64,000 nt of DNA from Microbacterium sp. Bi121. Its GTDB lineage: Bacteria > Actinomycetota > Actinomycetes > Actinomycetales > Microbacteriaceae. The notes under the pieces are model-generated. The model was given only the letters and a program-made list of their open reading frames with translations, was not told the DNA's origin and searched no databases. Shown one piece after another: positions 17,807 to 26,439 of this stretch. The stretch spans positions 1 to 64,000 of the forward strand of contig NZ_CAKKLJ010000006.1 of NCBI RefSeq assembly GCF_918698005.1. The letters are read 5' to 3'. The translations under genes were made by a program, and so were the position numbers. Positions within the stretch are counted from its first letter, which is position 1; the number at the start of each line of letters is the position of its first letter.

Positions 17807-17834
17807 TCGAACCCGGGCATCGGATAATGGAGGG

Positions 17835-18329
17835 ATGAGCGAAGCAGACGAGGTCGACCGGATCGTCGGCGCGTGGAACACCCAGCGCCCCGACCTCGAC
17901 TTCTCGCCGCTCGAGGTTCTCTCGCGCATGGACCGGCTCTCGAAGCATCTCGACCGCGCGCGGCGCGATGTGTTCCGCCGCAGCGACATCGAGCACTGGG
18001 AGTGGGATGTGCTGTCTGCCCTGCGCCGTGCAGGCGCACCGTTCCAGCTGTCCCCCAAGCAGCTCCTGCAGCAGACCCTCGTGTCCAGCGGAACCATGAC
18101 CAACCGCATCGATCGGCTCGTCGGGCGCCGTTTCGTGCGCCGCGAGGCCGACCCCGGCGACGGGCGCAGCGTGCTGGTCACCCTCACCGATGACGGGCGC
18201 ATCCGCGTGGATGCCGCGATCACCCGCCTCGTCGACGTGGAAGCCGAGCTCCTCAAAGCGCTCTCCCGCGCCGACCGCGAGCGAATGGCTGCTTTGCTGC
18301 GCAAGCTCAGCCTGAGCTTCGACTCGTGA
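17835..18329 (+). CDS. MarR-family transcriptional regulator
   Basis: A 164-residue winged-helix regulator. The DNA-binding part is clear: WEWDVLSALRRAG, LSPKQLLQQTLVSSGTMTNRIDRL, then the wing VRREADPGDGRSVLVTLTDDG. Helices at both ends would form the dimer. The ATG is preceded by GGAGGG directly and by GATAAT six bases upstream, so either a leadered or a leaderless start is possible. No obvious target operon is divergent to it; the pseudouridine synthase follows 28 bases downstream. Confidence 0.9.
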   Translation: MSEADEVDRIVGAWNTQRPDLDFSPLEVLSRMDRLSKHLDRARRDVFRRSDIEHWEWDVLSALRRAGAPFQLSPKQLLQQTLVSSGTMTNRIDRLVGRRFVRREADPGDGRSVLVTLTDDGRIRVDAAITRLVDVEAELLKALSRADRERMAALLRKLSLSFDS

Positions 18330-18357
18330 TGGCACGTTTAGTGATGGTTGCACTCTG

Positions 18358-19275
18358 ATGGCGATGCGATCGCCGCTGCCAGTACGCGATGGCGTCGGCG
18401 CCACCCGGTTGCACGTGCCGCTCACAGGCCCGTGGCCGACGGTGAGTGCCTACATGGTCGAGCGGTTCTTCCACCTCGACTCCGAGCGCCTGCGCGAGCG
18501 CTTCGACCGCGGCGAGATCGTCGCCTTCGACGGCTCGGCGCTGACGCGCGACACCGCCCTCGGCGCCGAGGAGTTCGTCTGGTACTACCGTGAGCCACCG
18601 GTCGAGCTCGAGATCCCGTTCGAACACGAGATCCTGCATCAGGACGATGACCTGCTCGTCGTCGACAAGCCGCACTTCCTTCCCACGACCCCCGCGGGCA
18701 AGTACGTGCAGAACTCGGCGCTGATCCGGTTGCGCCGCGAACTCGACAACCCCGACCTCGCCCCGATCCACCGGCTCGACCGTCACACCGCCGGCCTGCT
18801 GATGTTCTCGACGCGACCGCAGACGCGCGGCGCCTACCAGATGCTGTTCCAGCGCCGTTCGATCGAGAAGGTGTACGAAGCGGTCTCGGCCAAGCCCGCC
18901 GGGTGGGTGAACCCGTTCCCCACGACGGTGCGGCTGCACATCGAGAAGCTCCGCGCGCAGGTATGCGTCGAGGTGGATGCCGCGCGTGAGCCGAACTCCG
19001 AGACGCTGATCGAGCTCATCGACGCCGACGATGACGTCATCCACACACTGCTGCGTCCGCACACCGGCAAGATGCACCAGCTGCGCGTGCACCTGGCGAG
19101 CATCGGTGCCGGCATCCTGCACGACAACCTCTACCCCATCCTCACGGACGAACGCCCGGACGACCACGATCGCCCTCTGCAGCTTCTCGCCCGCGAACTG
19201 CGTTTCGTCGACCCGCTCAGCGGTCAGCCGCGCGAGTTCGTCACGCGTCGCACTCTGCAGTACGCGCCGCGCTGA
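18358..19275 (+). CDS. RluA-family pseudouridine synthase
   Basis: A 305-residue RNA pseudouridine synthase. The catalytic motif IHRLDRHTAGL (the central Asp is catalytic) lies near residue 143, preceded by LLVVDKPHFLPTTP and followed by RPHTGKMHQLRVHLA. It would convert uridines in rRNA or tRNA; the exact site cannot be read. The ATG at 18358 is followed two codons later by another ATG, and neither has a strong ribosome site. It converges on metI with a 3-base gap. Confidence 0.9.
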   Translation: MAMRSPLPVRDGVGATRLHVPLTGPWPTVSAYMVERFFHLDSERLRERFDRGEIVAFDGSALTRDTALGAEEFVWYYREPPVELEIPFEHEILHQDDDLLVVDKPHFLPTTPAGKYVQNSALIRLRRELDNPDLAPIHRLDRHTAGLLMFSTRPQTRGAYQMLFQRRSIEKVYEAVSAKPAGWVNPFPTTVRLHIEKLRAQVCVEVDAAREPNSETLIELIDADDDVIHTLLRPHTGKMHQLRVHLASIGAGILHDNLYPILTDERPDDHDRPLQLLARELRFVDPLSGQPREFVTRRTLQYAPR

Positions 19276-19278
19276 CGC

Positions 19279-19938
19279 TCAGCGGCGCATCACCCGGCGC
19301 GCCAGCCACGTGCCGAGCATCTGCACGAGGTGCACGAACACGACGATCAGGACGATCGCGGCCCACATGACCACAGGCTCGAACTGGCGGAAGCCGTAGA
19401 TCAGGGCGAACGCACCCAGTCCTCCGCCGCCGATCGCTCCGGCCATCGCCGTCATGTCGATGACCGCGACGACGATGAACGTGTAGCCGAGGATCAGGGG
19501 CCCGAGCGCCTCGGGGATGACGACGGTCAAGAGGATCCGCCACGGCCCTGCCCCCATCGCCCGGGCCGCCTCGACGACACCGGGTGGCACGGAGACGAGA
19601 TGCTGCTCGACGATTCGACCGATGGCGAACGATGCGGCGATGCCGATCGCGAACGCTCCTGCCGTCACGCCGATACCCGTCCCGACGACGACCCGTGTGA
19701 ACGGCTGCAGCACGGCGAGGAAGATCACGAACGGGATCGGCCGGAAGAAGTTGATGAGGAGGTTGACCACCAGGTACACCGGGCGGTTCGGCAGCACGCC
19801 GCCTGTTCGCGTGGCGTAGGTGGCGACGCCGATGACGAGGCCCAGGATGCCGCCGAGCACGAGTGCGAACGACGTCATGTACAGCGTCTCGACAGCGGCC
19901 TGCCAGAACTCGCTCTGCAGTTCGATGAGGCGATCCAT
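19279..19938 (-). CDS. metI: Methionine ABC transporter permease
   Basis: A 219-residue MetI-type permease with five to six membrane spans and the EAA loop VVEAARAMGAGPWRILLTVVIPEALGP. Its ATG shares one base with the metN stop (TGATG), so the two are coupled. It forms the D-methionine/L-methionine channel with MetN and MetQ encoded upstream. Confidence 0.93.
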   Translation of the reverse strand: MDRLIELQSEFWQAAVETLYMTSFALVLGGILGLVIGVATYATRTGGVLPNRPVYLVVNLLINFFRPIPFVIFLAVLQPFTRVVVGTGIGVTAGAFAIGIAASFAIGRIVEQHLVSVPPGVVEAARAMGAGPWRILLTVVIPEALGPLILGYTFIVVAVIDMTAMAGAIGGGGLGAFALIYGFRQFEPVVMWAAIVLIVVFVHLVQMLGTWLARRVMRR

Positions 19939-21011
19939 CAGCGCACCTCCCCGTCGAATCCGGCCCCGTCGAATCCGGACTCTTCCGTGATCTCGGTCAC
20001 CGTCACGTGCGAGCCGATCTGGGCGAGGGCGCTGTCGATCGCGGCATCCGCCCCTCGGATGGCGAGCGTGAGGTGACCGAACGCGCGACCTCTGATGTCG
20101 TTGATGCCGCCGTAGATCAGCTCGAACTCCAGCCCTGCGGCGGCGAGGTCGAGGAAGACCTGGGCCTGGGATGAGTCGCCGTCACGGAACGAGAAGGTGA
20201 CGATGCGGCCGCGGTGCCGCTCGCGCAGCACGGCGCTCTCCGCCGGCGAAGGAATGCCCTTGATGACGGTTCCGACGAACCGCTGAGACGCCGGATGCTG
20301 CGGGTTCGAGAACACTTCGAAGACCTCGCCCTGCTCGATCACGCGACCGGAATCCATCACGGCGACCTTCGTGGCGATGGTCTGGATGACGTCCATCTCG
20401 TGCGTGATGATCACGATCGTGACGCCCTGCTCCTGGTTCACCCGCTTGAGCAGGTCGAGCACCTCGTGGGTCGTCTGCGGATCGAGGGCGCTGGTCGCCT
20501 CATCGGCCAGCAGGATGGCCGGCCGGGTGGCCAGAGCCCTGGCGATGCCGACCCGCTGCTTCTGACCGCCGGAGAGCTGCTCCGGATACGCACGGGCCTT
20601 GTCGCTGAGCCCCACGAACGACAGCAGCTCTGTGACGCGCGCGTCGATGTCGGGCTTCGACCACCCGGCGAGCTTGAGCGGATAGGCGACGTTCGCACGA
20701 ACCGACTTCGCGGCGAACAAGTTGAACTGCTGGAAGATCATGCCGATGCCGCTGCGGACTCCGCGCAGGTTGCGTTCGCTCAGGGCTGTGATGTCGGTGC
20801 CGTCGACGGTGATCGTCCCGTCGGTGGCAGGCTCGAGCGCGTTGATCAGGCGGACGAGAGTCGACTTGCCGGCGCCCGAGTAGCCGATGATGCCGAAGAC
20901 GTCGCCCTTCTCGACCTGCAGGGACACATCGTCGACCGCGACGGTGGGCTGCGCGTCGCGGCTCGACGGCGGATACGCCTTGGAGACGTTCTCGAGTGTC
21001 ACGATCGGCAT
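19938..21011 (-). CDS. metN: Methionine ABC transporter ATPase with NIL domain
   Basis: A 357-residue ATPase. Walker A GYSGAGKSTLVRL, Q-loop FQQFNLF, signature LSGGQKQR, Walker B ILLADEATSALDP and switch ITHEMDV fill the first 240 residues; the C-terminal ~95 residues form the NIL domain (ELIYGGINDIRGRAFGHLTLAIRG) that in MetN binds methionine and inhibits transport when internal methionine is high. The gene follows metQ after an 81-base gap holding a strong stem-loop. Confidence 0.95.
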   Translation of the reverse strand: MPIVTLENVSKAYPPSSRDAQPTVAVDDVSLQVEKGDVFGIIGYSGAGKSTLVRLINALEPATDGTITVDGTDITALSERNLRGVRSGIGMIFQQFNLFAAKSVRANVAYPLKLAGWSKPDIDARVTELLSFVGLSDKARAYPEQLSGGQKQRVGIARALATRPAILLADEATSALDPQTTHEVLDLLKRVNQEQGVTIVIITHEMDVIQTIATKVAVMDSGRVIEQGEVFEVFSNPQHPASQRFVGTVIKGIPSPAESAVLRERHRGRIVTFSFRDGDSSQAQVFLDLAAAGLEFELIYGGINDIRGRAFGHLTLAIRGADAAIDSALAQIGSHVTVTEITEESGFDGAGFDGEVR

Positions 21012-21042
21012 GGGTTCTCCGGTGGTTCTCTGAGCTGGACGT

Positions 21043-21078
21043 AAGAATCGGGCGGCACGAAGGCGCCGCCCGATTCTT
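21043..21078 (-). terminator. Strong stem-loop between metQ and metN
   Basis: Perfect 14-base arms AAGAATCGGGCGGC (21043-21056) and GCCGCCCGATTCTT (21065-21078) around an 8-base loop. The minus-strand RNA ends ...AUUCUUACG, a weak U tract. It sits between binding-protein and ATPase genes, so partial termination or 3' protection of metQ mRNA is likely. Confidence 0.75.
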
Positions 21079-21092
21079 TCACGGTGTGCTGA

Positions 21093-21989
21093 TCAGCCGT
21101 TGGCCGCAACGTCCTTCTGGACCGTCTTCAGCGACTCGACGAGGTCGGCGACAGGCGTCTGCAGCGCAACCGCAGTGTCGCCGGAGGACTTCAGCAGACC
21201 CGCCTGCACGTCCTCATCGGTCTGGAAGATCTCCACGAGCTTCAGGTATGTCTCGTTCTCGGCATCGTCGGCGCGCGCCGCGAAGATGTTCACGTACGGC
21301 AGCGCGTTCGGGTCGGACGGGTCGTCCTGCGCGATCGCGTCCTCGAAGGAGAGACCAGCCTGTGTGACGAAGTCGTTGTTGATGATCGCGGCGGCGACGT
21401 CGGGAAGCGAGGTCGGGATGAGCGCGGCCTCGAGGGCCTGGACCTTGACCTTGGATGCCGACTCGTCGACGTCCGCGAGGTCGGAGAAGATCGTGCCGCC
21501 GCTCTTCAGCTCGATGAGGCCCGCGGACTGCAGCACGAGCAGTGCGCGTGCCTGGTTGGAGGCGTCATCGGGAACGGCGACGGTCTCGCCCTTCGGGATG
21601 TCCTTCACGTCGTCGTACTTCTGCGAGTACAGGCCCAGCGGGTAGATCGCGGTCGATCCGATCGGGGTGAGATCCTCACCCGAGGCCTCGTTGTACTGCG
21701 CGAGGTACACGATGTGCTGGAACTGGTTGAGGTCGAGCTCGCCCTCGGTCAGCGCGGGGTTCGGCTGCTCGTACGAGCCGAAGTCGACGAGCTCGACGGT
21801 GATGCCCTCTTCGGCCGCGGCATCCACGAATGCGGGCCACTGCTCATCGGACTTGCCGACGACGCCGATCTTGACGACCTCGTTCTCGCCACCGCCCGGG
21901 TTCTCGGAGGCTGTGGCGCAGCCGGCCAGGCCGATCACGAGAGGGAGCGCGGCGAGCGCGGCGACAGCGGAGACGATACGACGAGACAT
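21093..21989 (-). CDS. metQ: Methionine-binding lipoprotein
   Basis: A 298-residue NLPA-family lipoprotein. The signal SAVAALAALPLVIGLAGC has lipobox LAGC. The body has the family pattern (VVKIGVVGKSDEQWPAFVDAA, LTEGELDLNQFQHIVYLAQYN, YPLGLYSQKYDDVKDIPKGETVAVPDD split in the protein). The ATG at 21989 follows AGGAAGG with a good spacing; a longer upstream reading lacks a ribosome site and puts residues before the signal. First gene of the met operon. No SAM riboswitch fold was found in the 105-base leader region. Confidence 0.94.
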   Translation of the reverse strand: MSRRIVSAVAALAALPLVIGLAGCATASENPGGGENEVVKIGVVGKSDEQWPAFVDAAAEEGITVELVDFGSYEQPNPALTEGELDLNQFQHIVYLAQYNEASGEDLTPIGSTAIYPLGLYSQKYDDVKDIPKGETVAVPDDASNQARALLVLQSAGLIELKSGGTIFSDLADVDESASKVKVQALEAALIPTSLPDVAAAIINNDFVTQAGLSFEDAIAQDDPSDPNALPYVNIFAARADDAENETYLKLVEIFQTDEDVQAGLLKSSGDTAVALQTPVADLVESLKTVQKDVAANG

Positions 21990-22094
21990 GGACAGAACCT
22001 TCCTGGTGGGATGCCTCAACGGTAAGCAGGCGACCGTGTCGATGCGGAATCCATCTGTCACAGAGCGTCACGGTGTCACGAACGCGTCACACAC

Positions 22095-23882
22095 TCAATC
22101 GAGCTGCTCACTGAGCTCGAGCCAGCGCATCTCGTTCTCCTCGACCTCGGCCTCCAGCGCCGCGATGCTCTTCATCTTCTCGGCGAGGCCCGCATAGTCG
22201 GACTGATCGTGGTCGACGAGGCCGTGCTTGGCCTTGTCGATCTGCTGCGTGAGCTTCTGGATCTTCCGCTCCAGGGCCGCGATCTCCTTCTGGGCGGCGC
22301 GCAGGTCTGCGCCGGAGAGCGTCGGGGTCTTGGAAGCGGCCGGCGTCTTCGCGGCCTCACCCGGGGCGGATGCCGCGCGAAGGCGCAGATACTCGTCCAC
22401 GCCGCCGGGCAGGTGCCGCAGGTGGCCTCCCATCACGGCGTACTGCTGGTCGGTGACGCGCTCGAGGAAGTACCGGTCGTGGCTGACGACGAGCAGCGTG
22501 CCGGGCCACGAGTCGAGGAGGTCCTCGATCGCGGCGAGCATGTCGGTGTCCATGTCGTTGGTCGGCTCGTCGAGGATCAGCACGTTCGGCTGGTCGAGCA
22601 GCACGAGCAACAGCTGCAGGCGCCGCTGCTGACCGCCCGAGAGGTCCTTGACCTGCGTCGACAGCTGAGCGGATGAGAATCCCAGCCGCTCGAGGAGCTG
22701 CCCCGGCGTGAGGTCCTGCGACTTGGATCCGGTGCCGAAGGTGTACTCCGTCCGGAGCCCGGCGATGACGGTGCGGACAGGGTCGTTCCAGTGCTGCTCG
22801 AGTTCGTCGATGCGCTGGGTGAGAGTGCGCACCTGCACCGTCTTACCGCGCTTGACTCGACCGCTGGTGGGTTCGATGGTGCCGGCGACGAGGCCGAGCA
22901 GAGTGGACTTGCCCGCACCGTTCACGCCGAGGATGCCGGTGCGCTCCCCCGGCGCGATGCGCCACTCGACGTCGCGGAGGATCTCGACGTCACCGTACGC
23001 GACGCCGGCATCCAGCAGATCGACGACGTCCTTGCCGAGCCGCGACGTGGCCAGCGACTGCAGCGAGACCTTGTCGCGGATCTCGGGCACATCGGCGATG
23101 AGCTCGTTCGCCGCATCGATGCGGAACTTCGGCTTGCTCGTTCGGGCCGGCGCGCCACGACGCAGCCACGCGAGCTCCTTGCGCGCGAGGTTCTGACGCT
23201 TCGCCTCGGTCGCTGCGGCCATCCGGTCGCGCTCGACGCGCTGCAGGATGTACGCGGCGTACCCGCCCTCGAACGGCTCGACGATGCGGTCGTGCACCTC
23301 CCAGGTCTCGGTGCACACCTCGTCGAGGAACCACCGGTCGTGGGTGACGACGAGGAACGCGCCGGTGTTCGCCGACCATCGCTTCTTCAGATGACCGGCG
23401 AGCCAGGTGATCGCCTCGACGTCGAGGTGGTTCGTCGGCTCATCGAGCGCGATGATGTCCCAGTCCTGCACCAGCAGAGCTGCGAGCGCCACACGGCGGC
23501 GCTGCCCCCCGCTGAGGCCCTTCACCGGAGCATCCCAGGCCAGGTCCGCCAGCAGGCCCTGGATGACGTCGCGAACTCGGGAGTCACCCGCCCACTCGTA
23601 CTCCGGCACGTCGCCGACGACGGACTGCGCGATGGTGAGAGAGTCATCCAGCGTGTCCGCCTGGTCGAGCACGCCGATCGTGGTTCCGGCACGGACGGTC
23701 ACTCGCCCGCCATCCGGCTCCTTGCGCCCGGCGAGCATAGCGAGCAGCGAGCTCTTGCCGTCGCCGTTGCGACCGACGATGCCGATCCTGTCGCCCTCCT
23801 CGATCCCCAGGGTGATCGAGTCGAAGACGACCTTGGTCGGGTATTCCAGGTGGAGGCCTTCGGCCCCGAGAAGATGTGCCAT
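22095..23882 (-). CDS. ABC-F family ATPase (Uup-like)
   Basis: A 595-residue soluble protein with two ABC domains and no membrane part. Walker A motifs are GRNGDGKSS and GVNGAGKST; signatures are LSGGQRRR and LSGGQQRR; Walker B segments are IIALDEPTNHLD and VLILDEPTNDMD. A linker of charged helices joins them, and a C-terminal coiled coil (residues about 530-595) follows an Ala/Pro linker, as in Uup. ABC-F proteins act on the ribosome in translation quality control or antibiotic protection; which role applies is unknown. The ribosome site is GAGAGGAC directly before the ATG. Confidence 0.92.
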   Translation of the reverse strand: MAHLLGAEGLHLEYPTKVVFDSITLGIEEGDRIGIVGRNGDGKSSLLAMLAGRKEPDGGRVTVRAGTTIGVLDQADTLDDSLTIAQSVVGDVPEYEWAGDSRVRDVIQGLLADLAWDAPVKGLSGGQRRRVALAALLVQDWDIIALDEPTNHLDVEAITWLAGHLKKRWSANTGAFLVVTHDRWFLDEVCTETWEVHDRIVEPFEGGYAAYILQRVERDRMAAATEAKRQNLARKELAWLRRGAPARTSKPKFRIDAANELIADVPEIRDKVSLQSLATSRLGKDVVDLLDAGVAYGDVEILRDVEWRIAPGERTGILGVNGAGKSTLLGLVAGTIEPTSGRVKRGKTVQVRTLTQRIDELEQHWNDPVRTVIAGLRTEYTFGTGSKSQDLTPGQLLERLGFSSAQLSTQVKDLSGGQQRRLQLLLVLLDQPNVLILDEPTNDMDTDMLAAIEDLLDSWPGTLLVVSHDRYFLERVTDQQYAVMGGHLRHLPGGVDEYLRLRAASAPGEAAKTPAASKTPTLSGADLRAAQKEIAALERKIQKLTQQIDKAKHGLVDHDQSDYAGLAEKMKSIAALEAEVEENEMRWLELSEQLD

Positions 23883-23915
23883 GTCCTCTCAAGGGTAGCC
23901 GCCGCAGAAACGAGC

Positions 23916-23947
23916 GAGCCGCCCGGCCCCGAAGGACCGGACGGCTC
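23916..23947 (-). terminator. Terminator stem-loop after the chvE-like gene
   Basis: GAGCCG-CCCGG-CC pairs with GG-ACCGG-ACGGCTC around a CGAA loop, with two C/A mismatches. On the minus strand it follows the chvE stop and is followed by a short U-containing run (UCGUUUCUG). It ends the sugar-import operon before the ABC-F gene. Confidence 0.65.
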
Positions 23948-23964
23948 ATGTGCACGATGTCGAC

Positions 23965-25089
23965 TTACTTGTAGGACTCGACGATCTCCAGCAGGCTCGG
24001 CACGTTGGCGTAGGCCTCAGCGGCGTTCGCCTTCGTGACGATGATCGGGTCGAGCAGGTACGCCGGAACGACCTTCGCGCCGTTGTCGTACTGCTCGGTG
24101 TCGTTGACGTCGACCTCCTCGCCCTTCTGGAGCTGTCCGACCATCTTGATGGTCTGCTCGACGAGCAGGGTGGTGTCCTTGTTGATCGTGGAGTACTGGA
24201 TGCCCTCCATGATCGACTTCACGGACTCGACCTCGGAGTCCTGACCGGTGACGACCGGGACCGGCTTTCCGGCCTGCTGCACCGACGTGATGATGGCGCG
24301 GGCGAGGGTGTCGTTCGGGGAGAGGACGCCGTCGATCACCGTGTCGCCGCTGTACGAGCCGGTGAGCAGGGTGTCCATGCGGTTCTGGGCGTTCTCGGCC
24401 AGCCAGCCCTCGGTCGCGGTCTGGGCGATCTTGGTCTGACCCGAGACCACGTTCAGCGTGCCGTCGTCGATCTTGGGCTGCAGCACCTCCATCGCGCCGT
24501 CGAAGAACACGGCCGAGTTCGCGTCGTCCGGCGAGCCGGAGAACAGCTCGATGTTGTACGGCGCGTCGTGACCCGCACGCTCGGCGAGACCGTCGAGCAG
24601 AGCCTGACCCTGGAGCTGGCCCACCTTGAAGTTGTCGAACGCGACGTAGTAGTCGACGGCCTCGGTGTTCTCGATGAGACGGTCGTAGGCGATCACCTTG
24701 GCGCCAGCATCCTGCGCCGCCTGCACCTGCGTGGCCAGCTGCTTGCCGTCCTTCGCGCCGATGACGATGACCTTGGCGCCGTTCTGCACCATGGTCTGGA
24801 TCTGGTTCTGCTGCTCGGCGACGGTGTTGGATGCCGGGGCGTACTGCACGTCGGCCTTGAAACCGGCGTCTGCGAGGCCCTCCTCGAACAGCTTGCCCGC
24901 GAGGACCCAGTTCTCACTGGTCTTGTCCGGAAGGGCGATGCCGATCGTGGATCCTGCCTCGAAACCGGTGGTCTCCTCTGAGCCGGTGTCGGTGCCGGTG
25001 TCGCCGCCACCGCGCTGCCCGGAGCAGCCGGTGAGTGCGAGTGCTGCCGCGGCGACGAGCGCTGTCCCCGCGAGTGCGATCTTCTTCAT
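23965..25089 (-). CDS. chvE: Monosaccharide-binding lipoprotein, ChvE-like
   Basis: A 374-residue periplasmic-binding-protein-family lipoprotein. The signal ALAGTALVAAAALALTGC ends in lipobox LTGC, then a Gly/Thr/Glu linker. Family features include IGIALPDKTSENW, YAPASNTVAEQQNQIQTMV, VIAYDRLIENTEAVDYYVAFDN and VTGQDSEVESVKSI. ChvE-type receptors bind aldoses such as xylose, arabinose, galactose or glucose; the sugar cannot be fixed here. Third gene of the mmsA-mmsB-chvE operon. Confidence 0.88.
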   Translation of the reverse strand: MKKIALAGTALVAAAALALTGCSGQRGGGDTGTDTGSEETTGFEAGSTIGIALPDKTSENWVLAGKLFEEGLADAGFKADVQYAPASNTVAEQQNQIQTMVQNGAKVIVIGAKDGKQLATQVQAAQDAGAKVIAYDRLIENTEAVDYYVAFDNFKVGQLQGQALLDGLAERAGHDAPYNIELFSGSPDDANSAVFFDGAMEVLQPKIDDGTLNVVSGQTKIAQTATEGWLAENAQNRMDTLLTGSYSGDTVIDGVLSPNDTLARAIITSVQQAGKPVPVVTGQDSEVESVKSIMEGIQYSTINKDTTLLVEQTIKMVGQLQKGEEVDVNDTEQYDNGAKVVPAYLLDPIIVTKANAAEAYANVPSLLEIVESYK

Positions 25090-25119
25090 GCGATCTCTTT
25101 CTCTGTGTTGATGGTGCGG

Positions 25120-26439
25120 TTATTTTGAGCTGGGATAGTCGGTGAGGTTCGGAGCATCGGCCTTGTTCCGCCTGCGCATCATGAAGCCGATGAGCGACGG
25201 CCGGCCCTGCTGCTTGTTCCAGACGTCGATGCCGACCGCGACGAGCAGGACGAGTCCCTTGATCATCGAGACGACGTCGGCGCCCTGACCGAGCAGCTGC
25301 AGTCCGTTGTTGAGGAAGCCCATGACCAGGCCACCGATGATCGAGCCGATGACGGTTCCGATACCACCGGCGACTGCGGCTCCGCCGATGAAGACCGAGG
25401 CGATGGCGTCGAGCTCCCAGCCGTTCCCGTCACCGGGTCCGGATGCCTGGGACCGGGCGACGAAGATCATGCCGGCGAGTGCGGCCAGGGTCGACATGTT
25501 CATCATCACGAAGAAGTCGATCCAGCGGTCCTTCACACCCGACAGGCGAGCGGCCTGGCGGTTGCCGCCGACGGCGTAGATGTGGCGACCGAAGACGGTG
25601 CTGTTGGTGACGAAGGAGTAGATGATGACCAGCGCCAGCAGGATGAGGCCCGAGACCGGGAAGCTGGTGCCAGGCCGACCGGTCGCGAACATCCATCCGG
25701 CGGCGAGGACGACGATCGAGATGAGGATGACCTTGACCGTGCTGACCCACGCAGGGGCCATGTCGGAGCCCATCTTTCGCTGGATGCGTCGGGTGCGCAT
25801 CTCCCAGAAGACCACCCAGGCGACGCCGAGGAGTGCGAGCACCATGGTCAGCACGTTGAAGTCCAGCGGAATCGCGAGCTCAGGCAGGTAGCCGGCTCCG
25901 ATGTAGACGAACTCCTTCGGGACCGGGATGGACTGCGAGTCGCCGATCCACTGGTTCGCTCCGCGGAAGAAGAGCATGCCGGCGAGGGTCACGATGAACG
26001 CCGGCACCCCGACGTACGCGACCCAGAATCCTTGCCACGCGCCGACCAGAGCGCCGACGACGAGGCCCAGCACGATAGCCAGCGGCCAGGGGAGGTTCCA
26101 TTCGGCCATGGACTTCGCGACGATGATGCCGACGAAGGCCGCCACGGAGCCGACCGACAGGTCGATGTGCCCCATGATGATGACCATGACCATGCCGATG
26201 GCGAGGATCAGGATGAACGAGTACTGGTTGACGACGTTGATGAGGTTCCCCGGCGTCAGCGTCGCGCCGTTCGCGCCGTTGCGCATCAGCGTGAAGATCT
26301 CGAAGAACAGCACGATGACGATGAGGCTGCCGAGGATGCCGAACTGACGCAGCGACGACATCCCGCCGCCGCCGAACATCTTCCTGATGTCGGAGAACTG
26401 GAACCCGTGCTTCTGAGCCGGGGTCGTGCTGGTGCTCAT
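25120..26439 (-). CDS. mmsB: Multiple-monosaccharide ABC transporter permease
   Basis: A 439-residue permease of the RbsC/GguB type with about ten to twelve hydrophobic spans. Conserved parts include [38 protein letters not shown] and [25 protein letters not shown]. It is somewhat longer than ribose-type permeases because of a central hydrophilic stretch (residues about 210-240), a feature of the GguB group. Its ATG overlaps the mmsA stop (ATGA). Confidence 0.9.
   Translation of the reverse strand: MSTSTTPAQKHGFQFSDIRKMFGGGGMSSLRQFGILGSLIVIVLFFEIFTLMRNGANGATLTPGNLINVVNQYSFILILAIGMVMVIIMGHIDLSVGSVAAFVGIIVAKSMAEWNLPWPLAIVLGLVVGALVGAWQGFWVAYVGVPAFIVTLAGMLFFRGANQWIGDSQSIPVPKEFVYIGAGYLPELAIPLDFNVLTMVLALLGVAWVVFWEMRTRRIQRKMGSDMAPAWVSTVKVILISIVVLAAGWMFATGRPGTSFPVSGLILLALVIIYSFVTNSTVFGRHIYAVGGNRQAARLSGVKDRWIDFFVMMNMSTLAALAGMIFVARSQASGPGDGNGWELDAIASVFIGGAAVAGGIGTVIGSIIGGLVMGFLNNGLQLLGQGADVVSMIKGLVLLVAVGIDVWNKQQGRPSLIGFMMRRRNKADAPNLTDYPSSK

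Noticed and set aside
21990..22094. Possible SAM riboswitch before metQ
   Set aside because: No SAM-I/SAM-II type pairing or conserved core could be found in these 105 bases.
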